Assembly: GCA_021432635.1 (NCBI GenBank)
Contig: MU270106.1
Span: 66,087-130,086, forward strand
DNA: 64,000 bases
Source: Thozetella sp. PMI_491
Lineage: Eukaryota > Ascomycota > Sordariomycetes > Chaetosphaeriales > Chaetosphaeriaceae
Direction of reading: 5' to 3'
In this document: piece after piece, positions 32,808 through 43,050 of the stretch
Layout of the letters: each line of letters begins with the position of its first letter
How positions within the stretch are numbered: position 1 is the stretch's first letter
Program-made: the position numbers and the translations under genes
Notes under the pieces: generated by a model
The model's input: only the letters and a program-made list of their open reading frames with translations
What the model was told of the DNA's origin: nothing
The model's database searches: none

Positions 32808-34082
32808 AGCAAGACATGCCTCGAGCCGTATTTCGTTTACTATAAAATCGTGTAGGCCCCAGTATCTAGCAGAAAGTGCCCCTGGAGCGATCGCACAGGT
32901 CTTGTAGAAAGACGAAATATGAACTGCGCCTATGCAATATGGAGACAGCTCCGTGACTTTCTTCATTCACTACGCGTCTCGTTACACCTTGCACCAGTGT
33001 AGTTGTTGTGGATATACGCCTTGCCAATTACAGTAGCCGCGCTTGCGTAGAGTCGGTACGAGTACCGTAATCAATATATAATGCCTTCAGCTGGCCAGCG
33101 CCAGCGTAGTCAGTATATCCAGCGTGGCTCTACTACACTCAATCGACCATCGCGGCTCCGACGCCCTCAACCGACCAGCATGGTCAGTGTGGCCAGCACG
33201 GCTCTGATAGCCTCCCCGGCTAGCACAGCTTATTTTGCCAGTGTGGTAAGGATAATCTGACCGAGAGGCATATATACAGGTTCGATCATTATCTAAGAGA
33301 TAAGAAACTAGCCCCCAAATTAGTCGCCTCAGTTGAGTAAATCAGTGCACTATTAGATGGCACTTGTTACGGCTGCAAATCTCGCGCTTTGATCATTATC
33401 TGCTCAGTTTCTGCTCGCTCGTTCTATTTTTCTTTTCTTCGTCTTTTTATCTTCCTTTTTGACTTAAATGACTATCTAGCTAAAGTAGCTATAAGTGGTA
33501 TAAACCCAGCCAGTATACGTCAGCTCCTCAAGTAGGTAGCAAGACAGCTTTTTCTAGCGAGCCTGGTTTTACTGGCTAGCTTTAATAAGCAACCTCGCCA
33601 GCCGTCTGCTGCGCTCCGGGAGCTTCGTACATTCGTATAACCTTCAGCCAGACACGTGTCAATAAGCCCCGTAGAGCTATGATATAGGTATGGTGCGAAG
33701 CCCATTTAAGCTTAGGTGGCCGTGCTGGCCGTGCTAACCCATGCCGTATGATTGATGGATCGGAGCTGCGCTGGCCAGTCAAGGGAATCATAAGTTGTCA
33801 TTTTGTATCTCTAGTTTTTGGAGGGGTACGGATGAGCTACTCTCGGGCAAAGGTGGCTTCGATAACATTAGCTGGGACTCTCGCTGAAAGCGTGAAGTAC
33901 TTGCTGGGTAGTCACCGTAGCTGACAATTTGCTGCGTGAGATTCTTTCATGTTTTGCGGCCCTTTGTGCGTCTCATAGGCTTGCGTGATATCGATCAAGA
34001 AAGACTGAGTTGTCAGACTAGAAAGTGTAGCACTGTAACGCTCCATTGACATGGTCCGTCTCAATGCTGCAATGCTGCCAAA
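32808..34082. other. Intergenic; possible DNA-transposon relic
   Basis: No gene in 1.3 kb. GC-rich ends with CTGGCCAGCGC at 33091 and its inverse at 33768-33778 enclose an AT-rich centre, with multiple GGCCAGCACGG-like words near both ends. GACACGTGTC occurs at 33651-33660. The 3' region of the Zn2Cys6 gene lies at the right end. Confidence 0.35.
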
Positions 34083-36419
34083 TTAATCTGCCGGGTTTGG
34101 CGTGTCTAACCGAGATCCCGTAAAACGTTGACTTCTTGGCCACTGCGTACACGATGGCTCGTGAAAAGTCTCAACGGCGCCATAAGCTAGGTCTGACAGT
34201 GACGAAATGCTAGCCATACAGGCGTTGCTGGAGACGGTCTCGACGGCATGAGCAATCATCGAAGGATTAGGCACCGAGTTTCTCTGCGTCAGACGAACGC
34301 TGCCGAAATAAGGCGCCATGAAAGCAAATTCTGTTCCGTCGTCGATAAGCGGGCAGCACACTGCCCCAGGAGATGGCCCCGTAATTTCAATGCGATATTC
34401 CACCCCAGCGGCCGAGTCAGCCTCGATCTCCAGCATGCGCCGCAGCAGCCGCGCGCTCGGCTCTGTCTGCAGCTCAGCGTCAGAGCAAAGGTTCTCGATA
34501 CTGTCTGCCGTGATGCGGACCATTGCCACATCCTGGAGTCGTTGGTGCACCAGCGCCCCGGCGCAACCCAGTTGGCGCGAATCGATGTGGGCGATGAGGA
34601 GAAGCAGCGCGGCCGTCAATGCCTTGTAGTCGATGGCACGGCAGGGCAGAGGAACTTGCTGTGTCTTGCGATAGAGCGTGAAGCGCGAGAGGAAGGCTCG
34701 ACTGGAAGTGACAGCCGCTAGCGCATGAGGCGTTAAATCCAGAGCCGGCCCGATCCGCGGCATGGCGAGGGCCCGTAAGGCGTACGGGAAGTGAAGCAGG
34801 AGAACAATGTGGTGGTGATTCGCTTGGGTGAGCAGCCGGGAAATCTCCCCGAAGGCTCCTGACTGGTCCTCCTGGGTATCTGCTGATCGGGGTTCTGCGG
34901 ATCCAAGCTCGGGAAGAAGCCACCAGCGCGGCGGGAACAGTCCCATGGCGCGAGCTAGCCGCTGGTCCGCAGCCCTGGTCTCGTCCACATCTCTGCAGAG
35001 AGCTAAATCCCCTGGTGGGCCGTCGAGATGTAATCTTTGGTTTCTTTTTGTGATCCGTCCCATGACGACGGCGTGCAGACGCTCAAGCCTCCCGAGCGGA
35101 ACGTCGGCTTCCATGGCCTCATCACGCGCATAGTTGTCATCCACGGGGGCACAAGGGAGTCCAAGCACTAGAGAGAGAAAGCGATCTCCATAAAGAAGGC
35201 GAAACCATGTGAATGCAGAAGCCGGGCAGGTGTTGCCGGTGGCCGAGTCCAAACCTAGGAGCTGGCCAATCCCAATGGCCCGTCGGAAGGTAAGCCACCC
35301 ACGGTACAGATTTCCCCCGATGACATGGAAAAGACCCTCCAGCATCAGAGTCTCGAGCCCGGGGAGCGACGCCATCATGCCGTCATGCGAAGTGACGTAG
35401 GCGGTCGCCATTTCGAAGTAGCGGCGCGCCGCACTTCGAGCTGTTTGCACCGCCTGGGACTTTTCCCGCCCGGAGCCGCGCGCCACTTGCTGAATACACA
35501 CGGCGAGGTGAATCAGCCTGTGCGCCAAGAATACCGGGTGGGCCGTGGGCAACATGCTATCGGTGGGTCGTGGGACTGCATCGTGTACCGCAGACTCGCC
35601 ATAGGGCCGCAAGAGCTGGCGCAGGGGCAAGCTGAGATGCTCGGCTCTCTTGATGATTGCAAGGGATGTTTTGGACGATGGCATCAGCTCAAATAGCTGG
35701 CTGCTGAGGGTGTGAAAGCCTTCCAAGTCCGGGCTCGGAGTCTGACCTCCGCCGGATGATAGCAGCCTGGTAGCGGTTCCTGGGGTTGCGGCCAGCGCTG
35801 GGCTGTCACCATTTCCCTGGAAAGTTTCGAGGCCCCTCGGGGGCATCGCCGTAGAGCCAGACCTGCTTCTCGTTCCGACAGATGCCACAGAGCTGAACGA
35901 TATGGTCTGGCTCGGATGGTCTATGTGTGGGGAAGGCGGCGTAGTGTGAGCCGGAGCCAGGGGTGAAGTTGGTTCGTCTTCCCGACCCCCATCTGGAGGA
36001 GCATTCGGTTGCCCGGTCAGGTGACTGACAAGGGTCTCCAGCCGATCGAGCCTGTCTCTCAGCTGGCGCTTTTGGGTACCCAACTGTTCGCTGAGCGGGT
36101 CGTCATACAGCATCTGGCTGTTGCAAATCTGTCGCCGTTGGCGGCAAGCATTGCAAACCGACGACGTCTTGTCGTAAACGCACTTGATCTTGCTGTGTCG
36201 GCATTCCCAGCAGCTGGAGGTACCTCGCCTCACCTTCCGCCTCCGCGGCGCTATGAGCAGGCTCTGTGCCACCGCCGAGGTCGCCATGATAAGAAATTCT
36301 CGATGAAGTAGATTTCCCCTGTCGCGCGAATGGGCAAAGGCAGTAAGCGAGGGGATTGATTCATGTGGCCTCGGTCGGTCAGTTGAAGCGGGTGGGGTTG
36401 CATAGCGCCGCGCTTGCAT
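34083..36419 (-). CDS. Zn2Cys6 transcription factor with fungal-specific domain (778 aa)
   Basis: The zinc cluster CWECRHSKIKC...CNACRQRRQIC has the six cysteines in C-x2-C-x6-C-x8-C-x2-C-x6-C spacing near residues 70-99. A short basic/coiled segment (QKRQLRDRLDRLETLVSHL) follows. A disordered Pro/Ser linker leads to a fungal transcription-factor middle homology region (LIHLAVCIQQV...YRGWLTFRRAIGIGQLLGLD...FTWFRLLYGDRFLSLVLGLP). The frame is uninterrupted. The first ATG (36419) is taken. A second at 36287 (MATSAVAQ) would also keep all domains and may be the true start. It is probably a pathway-specific regulator. The neighbouring aldo-keto reductase is a possible target but no cluster is evident. 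Confidence 0.9.
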   Translation of the reverse strand: MQARRYATPPASTDRPRPHESIPSLTAFAHSRDRGNLLHREFLIMATSAVAQSLLIAPRRRKVRRGTSSCWECRHSKIKCVYDKTSSVCNACRQRRQICNSQMLYDDPLSEQLGTQKRQLRDRLDRLETLVSHLTGQPNAPPDGGREDEPTSPLAPAHTTPPSPHIDHPSQTISFSSVASVGTRSRSGSTAMPPRGLETFQGNGDSPALAATPGTATRLLSSGGGQTPSPDLEGFHTLSSQLFELMPSSKTSLAIIKRAEHLSLPLRQLLRPYGESAVHDAVPRPTDSMLPTAHPVFLAHRLIHLAVCIQQVARGSGREKSQAVQTARSAARRYFEMATAYVTSHDGMMASLPGLETLMLEGLFHVIGGNLYRGWLTFRRAIGIGQLLGLDSATGNTCPASAFTWFRLLYGDRFLSLVLGLPCAPVDDNYARDEAMEADVPLGRLERLHAVVMGRITKRNQRLHLDGPPGDLALCRDVDETRAADQRLARAMGLFPPRWWLLPELGSAEPRSADTQEDQSGAFGEISRLLTQANHHHIVLLLHFPYALRALAMPRIGPALDLTPHALAAVTSSRAFLSRFTLYRKTQQVPLPCRAIDYKALTAALLLLIAHIDSRQLGCAGALVHQRLQDVAMVRITADSIENLCSDAELQTEPSARLLRRMLEIEADSAAGVEYRIEITGPSPGAVCCPLIDDGTEFAFMAPYFGSVRLTQRNSVPNPSMIAHAVETVSSNACMASISSLSDLAYGAVETFHEPSCTQWPRSQRFTGSRLDTPNPAD

Positions 36420-37166
36420 GGCAGTCAGGTGCAGGCAGGATGGGAGGTCTCAATGGCTCTCGGGCATATGGTCGGAGGAAACCAACTAGGTGTCCGTGGG
36501 TGCCGGAGCTGTTGTCCGCGAATAGGAGCACTTCGACCGATACTTCCGTAGATTTTAGGCTTTCGGAATCCTTAGCTCCATGCTAGCCATATCTGAAAGG
36601 ACGACGCCACGTGCCACTGTGTCTTCCAAACGAATCTTGAGCGGGTCCAAATTTTGAGAGGACTGCCACCACCACTAGGCAGTTTTGCAAAATTTTGCCA
36701 TAATATATACACATTTTGTAAACGCGCAACTACAGCTACAACCATAAAAAATAGATCAGTAGATTAACCAAATCGTAGGCTATATGCACATATATAATAT
36801 ATATACACGTATCTACTTGCGCGTGCGCGCGCACGCTAGAAGTCGATGAACAACGGCTTCTCGACTTTAACCCGTCGTCTTGCTAGAGTTCCAACCCCTC
36901 TACCCTTCCCTTGCGCTGCTGTCCCGAAGGAATACTCCGAAGCTTGATGACCATGCGGAAGGCATATCAGCATTATTTTCTAGTCCTCTGCTTCGAATGA
37001 ATATTTGAGATGCTACTCGTTTAGTCTGATAGACGGCTATGAGAAATACCGGAACAGAAAATTGGTAACGATTTTAGCAAGGTACTCGGCCATCAAAGCG
37101 AAATTCGAGTCAAGTAGATAGGGTTAAAGAATAAGTGCCGCAGGTTTCAGCCGGATGAGAGGAAGT
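36420..37166. other. Intergenic, partly AT-rich
   Basis: No gene. TATATA-rich sequence lies around 36700-36830 next to a GC dinucleotide stretch (GCGTGCGCGCGCACGC, 36821-36836). The right end leads into the coding-like repeat. Confidence 0.4.
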
Positions 37167-37266
37167 ATTTCAAATCTGCTGTAAAAGACCATATGCACAT
37201 GAAGATATTTCCGGGGGCACAAGCCAAGCAGCACCGACACAGGCCCAATTTACTTCCCTTACTATC
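37167..37266 (+). repeat. Coding-like dispersed repeat, copy 2
   Basis: Copy 2 of the block at 29903-30001. Here one frame is open and ends with TGA at about 37266-37268, reading like a protein C-terminus (YFKSAVKDHMHMKIFPGAQ, then a basic HRHRP stretch). It lies downstream of the minus-strand protease gene and cannot be part of it. Confidence 0.6.
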
Positions 37267-37324
37267 ATGACTGCAGCTCTTATGGTTCATGCATATGAAT
37301 TGTATCTAGATGTCTAATCATTCA

Positions 37325-38146
37325 TCAAGAATCCACCACCGTTATCACATTGTTAGCCACAGAAGCTGAACACAAAGTCTTCTTATTCTGTACGATTTCG
37401 ATGAGGCCGGCCCCGCTGGCGGTGATAGAAGTGCCGTTAGTGAAGATGACCTCGTTGTTGGTGAAGGTGGACTTGGGAAACGCAGCGAAGGGCACGAGGG
37501 ATCCAGAGGTGATATCCTCCATAATCCACTCGGCGCTGGTGCCGCAGAGGGTAGATCCGCCGCTCACGGTACCGACGACAGACTTTCCTGTGCTGAGGTT
37601 ATGGATGGCGACGGTCCCGCTTGTCTTGGAGGTCATGGTGACATTGGTTGTGATAGAGTCGCCGGTGTTAACAGTGAGTGAGATGGACTTCAGAGCAGCC
37701 GGGAGCATCTCTGTCCACGCGATATTCGTCTGCCTGCCGTTCCTTCCGATCTGAGAGAGCGTGCCACCCTGGATGAGCGCACCGCTGGCGCAGCCATCGC
37801 CGTCGATGCCCACCCACTGCGCGGCCGAAGGCTCGTCAGAGTTGGACTGCCCGCTGCGTAGTGAGATTGTTGGGACAGTCCATGTTCCCGATACAGACTG
37901 GTAGGTTCCTGACGTCGTCTGCGCAACAGATCCACACCAGTTAGATGACGTTGCCACCGTAGTGGCACGTTTCGCTTTGGCGTCTTGGATGCGCTGATTC
38001 AGCCTGCTACCAACGTCGCCTAGAATCATGATGTCGTCGTGGTATGGGACCTCCACGCCGTTATCGTACGCCTTCATGCTCCATGTTACTGCGGCCGAGG
38101 CGAGCGTAGGAGTAGTAGCCAGAAAGAGAGCGGTGATGGACTTCAT
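37325..38146 (-). CDS. Secreted G1-family glutamic endopeptidase (eqolisin, 273 aa)
   Basis: A signal peptide (MKSITALFLATTPTLASAA) is followed by a propeptide ending in a Lys-Arg site (AKAKR, about residue 60) and a mature domain of about 213 residues. The catalytic dyad is present: Gln110 in AAQWVGIDGDG and Glu206 in SAEWIMED. The SSNWCGSV, SGTWTVP and WTEMLP blocks are family hallmarks. These enzymes are active at strongly acid pH and are secreted to digest protein. The gene is intronless. Three GCCAAG hexamers in the promoter suggest ambient-pH control by PacC. The mature chain has about five Cys. Confidence 0.92.
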   Translation of the reverse strand: MKSITALFLATTPTLASAAVTWSMKAYDNGVEVPYHDDIMILGDVGSRLNQRIQDAKAKRATTVATSSNWCGSVAQTTSGTYQSVSGTWTVPTISLRSGQSNSDEPSAAQWVGIDGDGCASGALIQGGTLSQIGRNGRQTNIAWTEMLPAALKSISLTVNTGDSITTNVTMTSKTSGTVAIHNLSTGKSVVGTVSGGSTLCGTSAEWIMEDITSGSLVPFAAFPKSTFTNNEVIFTNGTSITASGAGLIEIVQNKKTLCSASVANNVITVVDS

Positions 38147-38189
38147 AGTTCAGGGTCAGCGGCTTTCGCGGAGGGTTCAACTGCGTGAT

Positions 38190-38257
38190 GCCAAGCTGTG
38201 CGATGGCAGGCTGAATGGTGCCAAGCTTTGCGATATGGAAGCTCCTGCGGAGCCAAG
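38190..38257. promoter_or_regulatory. Three GCCAAG (PacC-type) repeats upstream of G1 protease
   Basis: GCCAAGCTGTGCG, GCCAAGCTTTGCG and GCCAAGCTTTGCG start at 38190, 38220 and 38252, with 30- and 32-bp spacing, 44-112 bp before the protease ATG. GCCARG is the PacC consensus. The repeated unit is longer than the hexamer, so it is also a small tandem duplication. Confidence 0.55.
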
Positions 38258-39293
38258 CTTTGCGTGCCTGCCATGTTTTTATTGATCTATAGCATCTTGG
38301 ATTAGGTTACGCAAGCTTGTACAAACACACGTTTCAGGGGGCCACCGGGATTTTGAGTCTTGAGACGCCCAGGAGATTGCGATATATGCTGGACTATCCC
38401 TAAAGGAGTGGTCAGTGCCCCACTAAGGGGGCTCTTTTGAGGCATCAGCTAGGAGCCACCGCGTGTGCTGTGCCGAGCCAAAACTCATATTTACCAGATT
38501 TATGAGATCTATGAGATCCATGCTGCCATGTCAGCATCTGGATTAGTCCGCAATGAAGAAAATATATTCATTCTGACTCCGTTTTTTGGCCAACACGTCT
38601 CTCTCGTGTTGCAGGGTTGCTTTCCGAGTGCTATTCTTTATTCATTTCGCGACACGTTTTAGCTCCTGTCAGCGGGAATGACAGGGGTTTGTTCCATTGA
38701 CATACACCGCCACAGCTGCCACAGCTGTCCTGCCGGCGTCCCATTGCGGCTCCTTCCAGCGGGAATGAGAAGTTCAGATGGTAGTTATAGTTGTCGATGC
38801 GGCACGAGCCTGTCTAGGGCGCTCCTCCTGTTCGCCAAGATTTTATTGCTTCAGCCCAAAGCACGCGTACGTACGAGTGATGACGCGCGACGCTCGGGTT
38901 TTTGTCTCGACCCTGCGCCAGCTGCTAGCTGGGCCTTGCTCTCCATCGCCCCACCAACACGACGCTGTTTTGGGCCCCGGGCCAAAGTCCCGGGATTGCG
39001 GCGCAGCACTTTTCTAGTTTGGCAGTAAGGGGCCAACTATACGAGTTGTTCTATCCAACAGCAGACCCGATATATGCATTCTTATGCCTTGCAACCTGTG
39101 TCGCCCAGCCAGAGCTTCCTATTGGTGCACAGACCCTTGATTCTCCATGTTCGATCCTCGTGGCAGCAGCCTGTCTTGGGCTAGCTTGATCATTGATCAA
39201 GATACCTACCTTAATTCGTACTAGGAGATGCTAGTTGGCCGGGCTTAAGCAACATAAGGGTTAAATATCGGCCAAGATTGCTAATACATAACA
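38258..39293. other. Intergenic
   Basis: No supportable gene. The 60-116-codon frames here overlap each other without homology. A GCTAATACATAACACTACTGCAG stretch, split as GCTAATACATAACACT and ACTGCAG, lies at 39277-39300 and resembles the dispersed CACTGCA motif family. Confidence 0.4.
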
Positions 39294-40612
39294 CTACTGC
39301 AGTATCAATAGAGCTTGCTGACCCCTTCGGGGCTTCCATTTAGAGTGATTGTCCCAATAGAGAAAATCTACTAGGAGAGTTACGTAGTCAAACTTAAATA
39401 CCGGTTTCCTCCTGGCATCGATATCTAGCGTACAACCTAGTTTATTGTGACCCATTGAGTCTCGCCCATATCCTGCTGCCTTTATAGCATCTCTAACGGC
39501 CTCCTTAGCCAGTACTACTTGAATATCAACCCCTTCACAGTCAATTATGAATTGGCGAAATCGTGTCAACTCATCCCAGAGTGCCGCTCGTTTTGCTAGG
39601 GCCTCTTTGAAAACTATCCAGTCACAGGAGGCTTCACCGGAATGCCTGCTCCTCGACTCCGGGCCGAAGCCGATATCATTGTTCTCCATTCACTGACGAG
39701 CGATTCTCCTCATCATGAAACTGCTGTGCCAGCCGTCCCAGGACGGATTCTTGTGGCAAACAATGTTGGCCACTCCTAAATGGTACTCACACATACCCAT
39801 AGCTGCAATGGGAAGTTCTCTGTGGACAGCCTTGGGCAGTATAGACATATATGAATTGGGGCAGAAGACATATTTTTGAAGCAAGGGGAACCCGTCTTTT
39901 CGCTGAATATCTCCATTTAGGACGGCGATTTCATCCGAGGGGAGAGGTCCCAAAGAGGGGTAAGACTCTCGTACACCCACAGAGCCACGACGTTGTCGTC
40001 TGCCAAAATCTGTCAATAGAAGCCCCTCATCTTCGTGCTCTACGTCTAGATGGAGAGCATGGTAATATGATGGAGCCATTAGAAGAGCCCGGAGGTACTT
40101 GCGAGGTCTTCGTTCCCATAGAACCTTAGAACTTATCGTTGACATGTAGCCTTCACGGGTGCGCATTATCGCGTGCGATCCGTCGAAATAGAGACCCGCG
40201 GCCTCTGGTGGTAAGGTATCTGATATTGAGCGAAGAGTTTACTCCCGACTGATAGCTCAGCTGATGCATCTAGTCCGCGATAGTTTGGTTGCATAGCATG
40301 GCTGGAGATCCCGTTGGTAATTTTTCGGATTCCACCGGGTCTGAGTTGTTCCAAAGAGGGATCCGAGATACCGCTTTTGTCGAGCCTTGTCCAATCTGGA
40401 ACCCAAGTTGGAAGATAGCCACCTACACCCCATATTAGAAAACGGTTCGTTGGACTGTTCCGGACTGCAAGCTCCAATACTACTATCACTCTATACTTAG
40501 TTCTGGATACAAAATGCAACAACCTCAGTGTGAACTTACTGTACAGAGAGTGTGTAATCCGAGCAAACTTGTGCTCAGTTCCGGGTTCTGAGGTCCCAAT
40601 CACTCCAAACAC
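39294..40612 (-). pseudogene. Decayed, 5'-truncated HET-type gene
   Basis: Three adjacent frames on the minus strand read like the C-terminal half of a HET-family protein. 40612-40166 has MFGVIGTS, a possible intron with GTAAGT donor after LYS, then YLPTWVPDWTRL and MQPNYRGLDAS. 40166-39690 has GVRESYPSLGPLPSDEIAVL, and 39689-39294 has WIVFKEALAKRAALWDEL. LPxWVPDWT and the following variable block are typical of regions downstream of the HET domain. No HET domain lies upstream, and the solo LTR sits 252 bp away. The frame changes suggest decay, although introns could explain some. Confidence 0.5.
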
Positions 40613-40863
40613 TGTGTCTCGTGGATCTGAGCACTAACATGCCACGGTAGCTAGCAGAAAAGAAAGAATATCGGATGGGGCTGTTGAATGGTGCAGGCGG
40701 AAATGTTAAGGTCACGTAGGAACGTAATCCTGACGCGCGACTAGCTCAAATCTAGAGGTAGAGAATGAGTTGAGGAAGACGTCTTGTGAAGCTAAGAACA
40801 ACTTCTACAATACTTACCCAGAATCGTAGTTGGCCGCTAAACAGCAGGTATATTGTTGATACT

Positions 40864-41156
40864 TGTCACAAAGGAAGCAGGAGTATAGCACGCAGCTGAG
40901 CGCCAGCCCTACCAGCTGGAATCAGGGGAAGCTGGTGAACTAGCTCTGCAGGCAGCCGATCCATGAACAAGGGATCCAGCTAAGCGAGCAGTCTTTGATG
41001 GTCACGAGAACACCTCTGTTTACTAGAGCAGCGGTCAAGCAAGCTTGGGAAATGTGTATATAACAAGGTGCGAGCTTCCCTAGTATAGATTGGAGGCAAG
41101 CGATTCGTCAACCGTTTACTTCATGAGAGCTACTGGGTCTCCGTTTTGTTGTGAAA
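40864..41156 (+). mobile_element. Solo LTR (copy B) with 5-bp target-site duplication
   Basis: The 293-bp element begins TGTCACAAAGG and ends TTGTGAAA. It is flanked by ATACT at 40859-40863 and ATACT at 41157-41161, a perfect 5-bp target duplication. It is the less mutated full-length relative of 446-737. No internal retrotransposon region remains, so it arose by LTR-LTR recombination. Confidence 0.82.
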
Positions 41157-42817
41157 ATACTGTATACTCAGTGCTCCTGTTTATCCATTCGGTCCTCGCG
41201 CGTCAGATCTCTTAGAACGTTTACATCCCGTATGGAGTCTTCTACTCAATTGACACTACTCCCCGAGCGACAATAATCACTTCTGCTATCTTTGCTCATA
41301 AATCTCAAAATTTTATGAGGCGTGCCGTAGACTCATAGACATTCCTGCGACGAGAATTTTGTTGCTGATAGGCCCAGCTATTATGCGCCGTAAACGAACC
41401 CAATGCAGTTTGGTACTGCTTTCAAACTATCACAAGTACACTTCTTAGCGTCCTTCGGCTCTTGTCCCGGGCCGTTCTATGCTTTGAGGCCAGCGTAGAC
41501 CTAGGGTCCTCCATGTCTTTTGAGTCTTAAGGCTGTCTAGGGTTAAGTGCTGGATGAAATTATGGAGCATAGGTACTTCCTCAAGAAAGCTCTTTCATCC
41601 GCGACACACTTCCTACTCGCTCCACGACAACTTTCGGAAATTAAAATAGGACCAAACTAGGCAAACCGCTGGAGTCCTCTGCTATTTTCTCTTAGCCTCA
41701 ATTTGCGGATCCTCTTTCAGTATCTATCTCAACGCGGGTGGCTTCCATACTAAGGCGGCTATGGAGATAGCAACATCGACTGCGTGCGTCCTTCGCTGCG
41801 AAGGCATCAATACGATTTCAGAGAGTCCTGAGCGTCTGCGTCGCGAGAGCGTCGCTTTTCGTGGGAGCCGCTACGTACCAAGAAATGGGCAAAATTCCGC
41901 CTCTCGCATCATTATATATCAATTGCCGGTCCACAGTAAAGTTCTGCCCCCGGCTAAGAATAGCGTCCGTTTGGACGGTCCACATCCCGCAGCCCAAAAT
42001 ACGCCGCATTGGCAAAGGTCCACCCGTGACGTCCACCGTGCTGAAACCCGGTCGTCGTAATCCTCAACCCGCAGGCCCGGCCACCCCTTTTGTTTGGTTT
42101 CCGCGCCAGTAGCCAATCGCAGGCCGTCTTGGCCAGCCGCCCTGCCCTACCGGTAGTGGTGAGCATTAAGGCTATAATAGGAATAGCAAGCTTAAGTCTT
42201 ATGCGACAAGCTTAAGAGTTTCACCGCTGGGGCTCCAACTGCCGATATCGAGCTAGCCCGTGGGGCATCGCGTGCGCGGGGAGTGCCATCGGACGAGCTG
42301 ATTGACGGACACCTTGATGGGACGAAGGCGATCGCATCACACTGCTGCAGGCCATGGCCTAGCAGCAGGCCCTCTGGCAACACTTCTAGAATGCACCGAC
42401 CCTCTTCGACGCACTGGCCCGCGGAGCTCTTGAAACCCCCCCTTTCCAGGTTCTGGCGGGAAGGAGGGAGAAACGTCACCGATGATCGCTCTCGCATCAT
42501 GGCGTGGGACCATGTCGCCTAGCCGATTCGACCCAGTCAGGCGGAGCTACGCGCTGGTTTCCCTCCTGCGCGTCGCCGGCAATGATTCGTGTTCCTGGTC
42601 GTCGATCAGACTCGAGGTCCGCGTGGTGGAGAATCTCGTGATATTTGCTGCCCACGCCTTCACTTGGGCCAAGGTTGACCGCTCCGCGCGAGCGCCAAGC
42701 GCCCCGTATGGGATATACTCGTGGCTATGCGGAAAGTGGGCAGCAGCTGTTGGAGTCCTCCGCCGTGTCGGTTAGGTAATTGGCAATGCCCAATATCACC
42801 GAGAACTCTCGAGGTTG
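41157..42817. other. Intergenic
   Basis: No gene can be supported. GC-rich sequence at 41750-42770 has overlapping short frames on both strands without recognisable motifs. Decayed coding sequence is possible but unproven. Confidence 0.35.
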
Positions 42818-42827
42818 TGTATTTAAG
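42818..42827 (+). promoter_or_regulatory. TATA-like element of the repeat-protein gene
   Basis: TGTATTTAAG stands about 225 bp before the ATG at 43051. A long C/T-rich leader (42850-43050) typical of highly expressed fungal genes follows. Confidence 0.4.
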
Positions 42828-43050
42828 TCGGCAGACCATCGCCTCGAGGAACGTCTCATTCTCCTCACCAGCAGCCTTCAGCGCTACTTTCCTTTCCCTT
42901 TACTCTCTTCCTCTCAATCGAGATCGACTCTCTTTCTCTCTGCCGAGCAGAACCTGTTTTTACCAACCAAACATCTTTACTACGCTTCTTTACTTCACTC
43001 ACTCTACCACTTAATTGTGTCAGTCTCTAAACCCAAACTCAACCATCACA

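Noticed and set aside
38678-39028. 116-codon plus-strand frame
   Set aside because: Overlaps other frames of similar length, Ser/Arg/Pro shadow composition and no recognisable motif.
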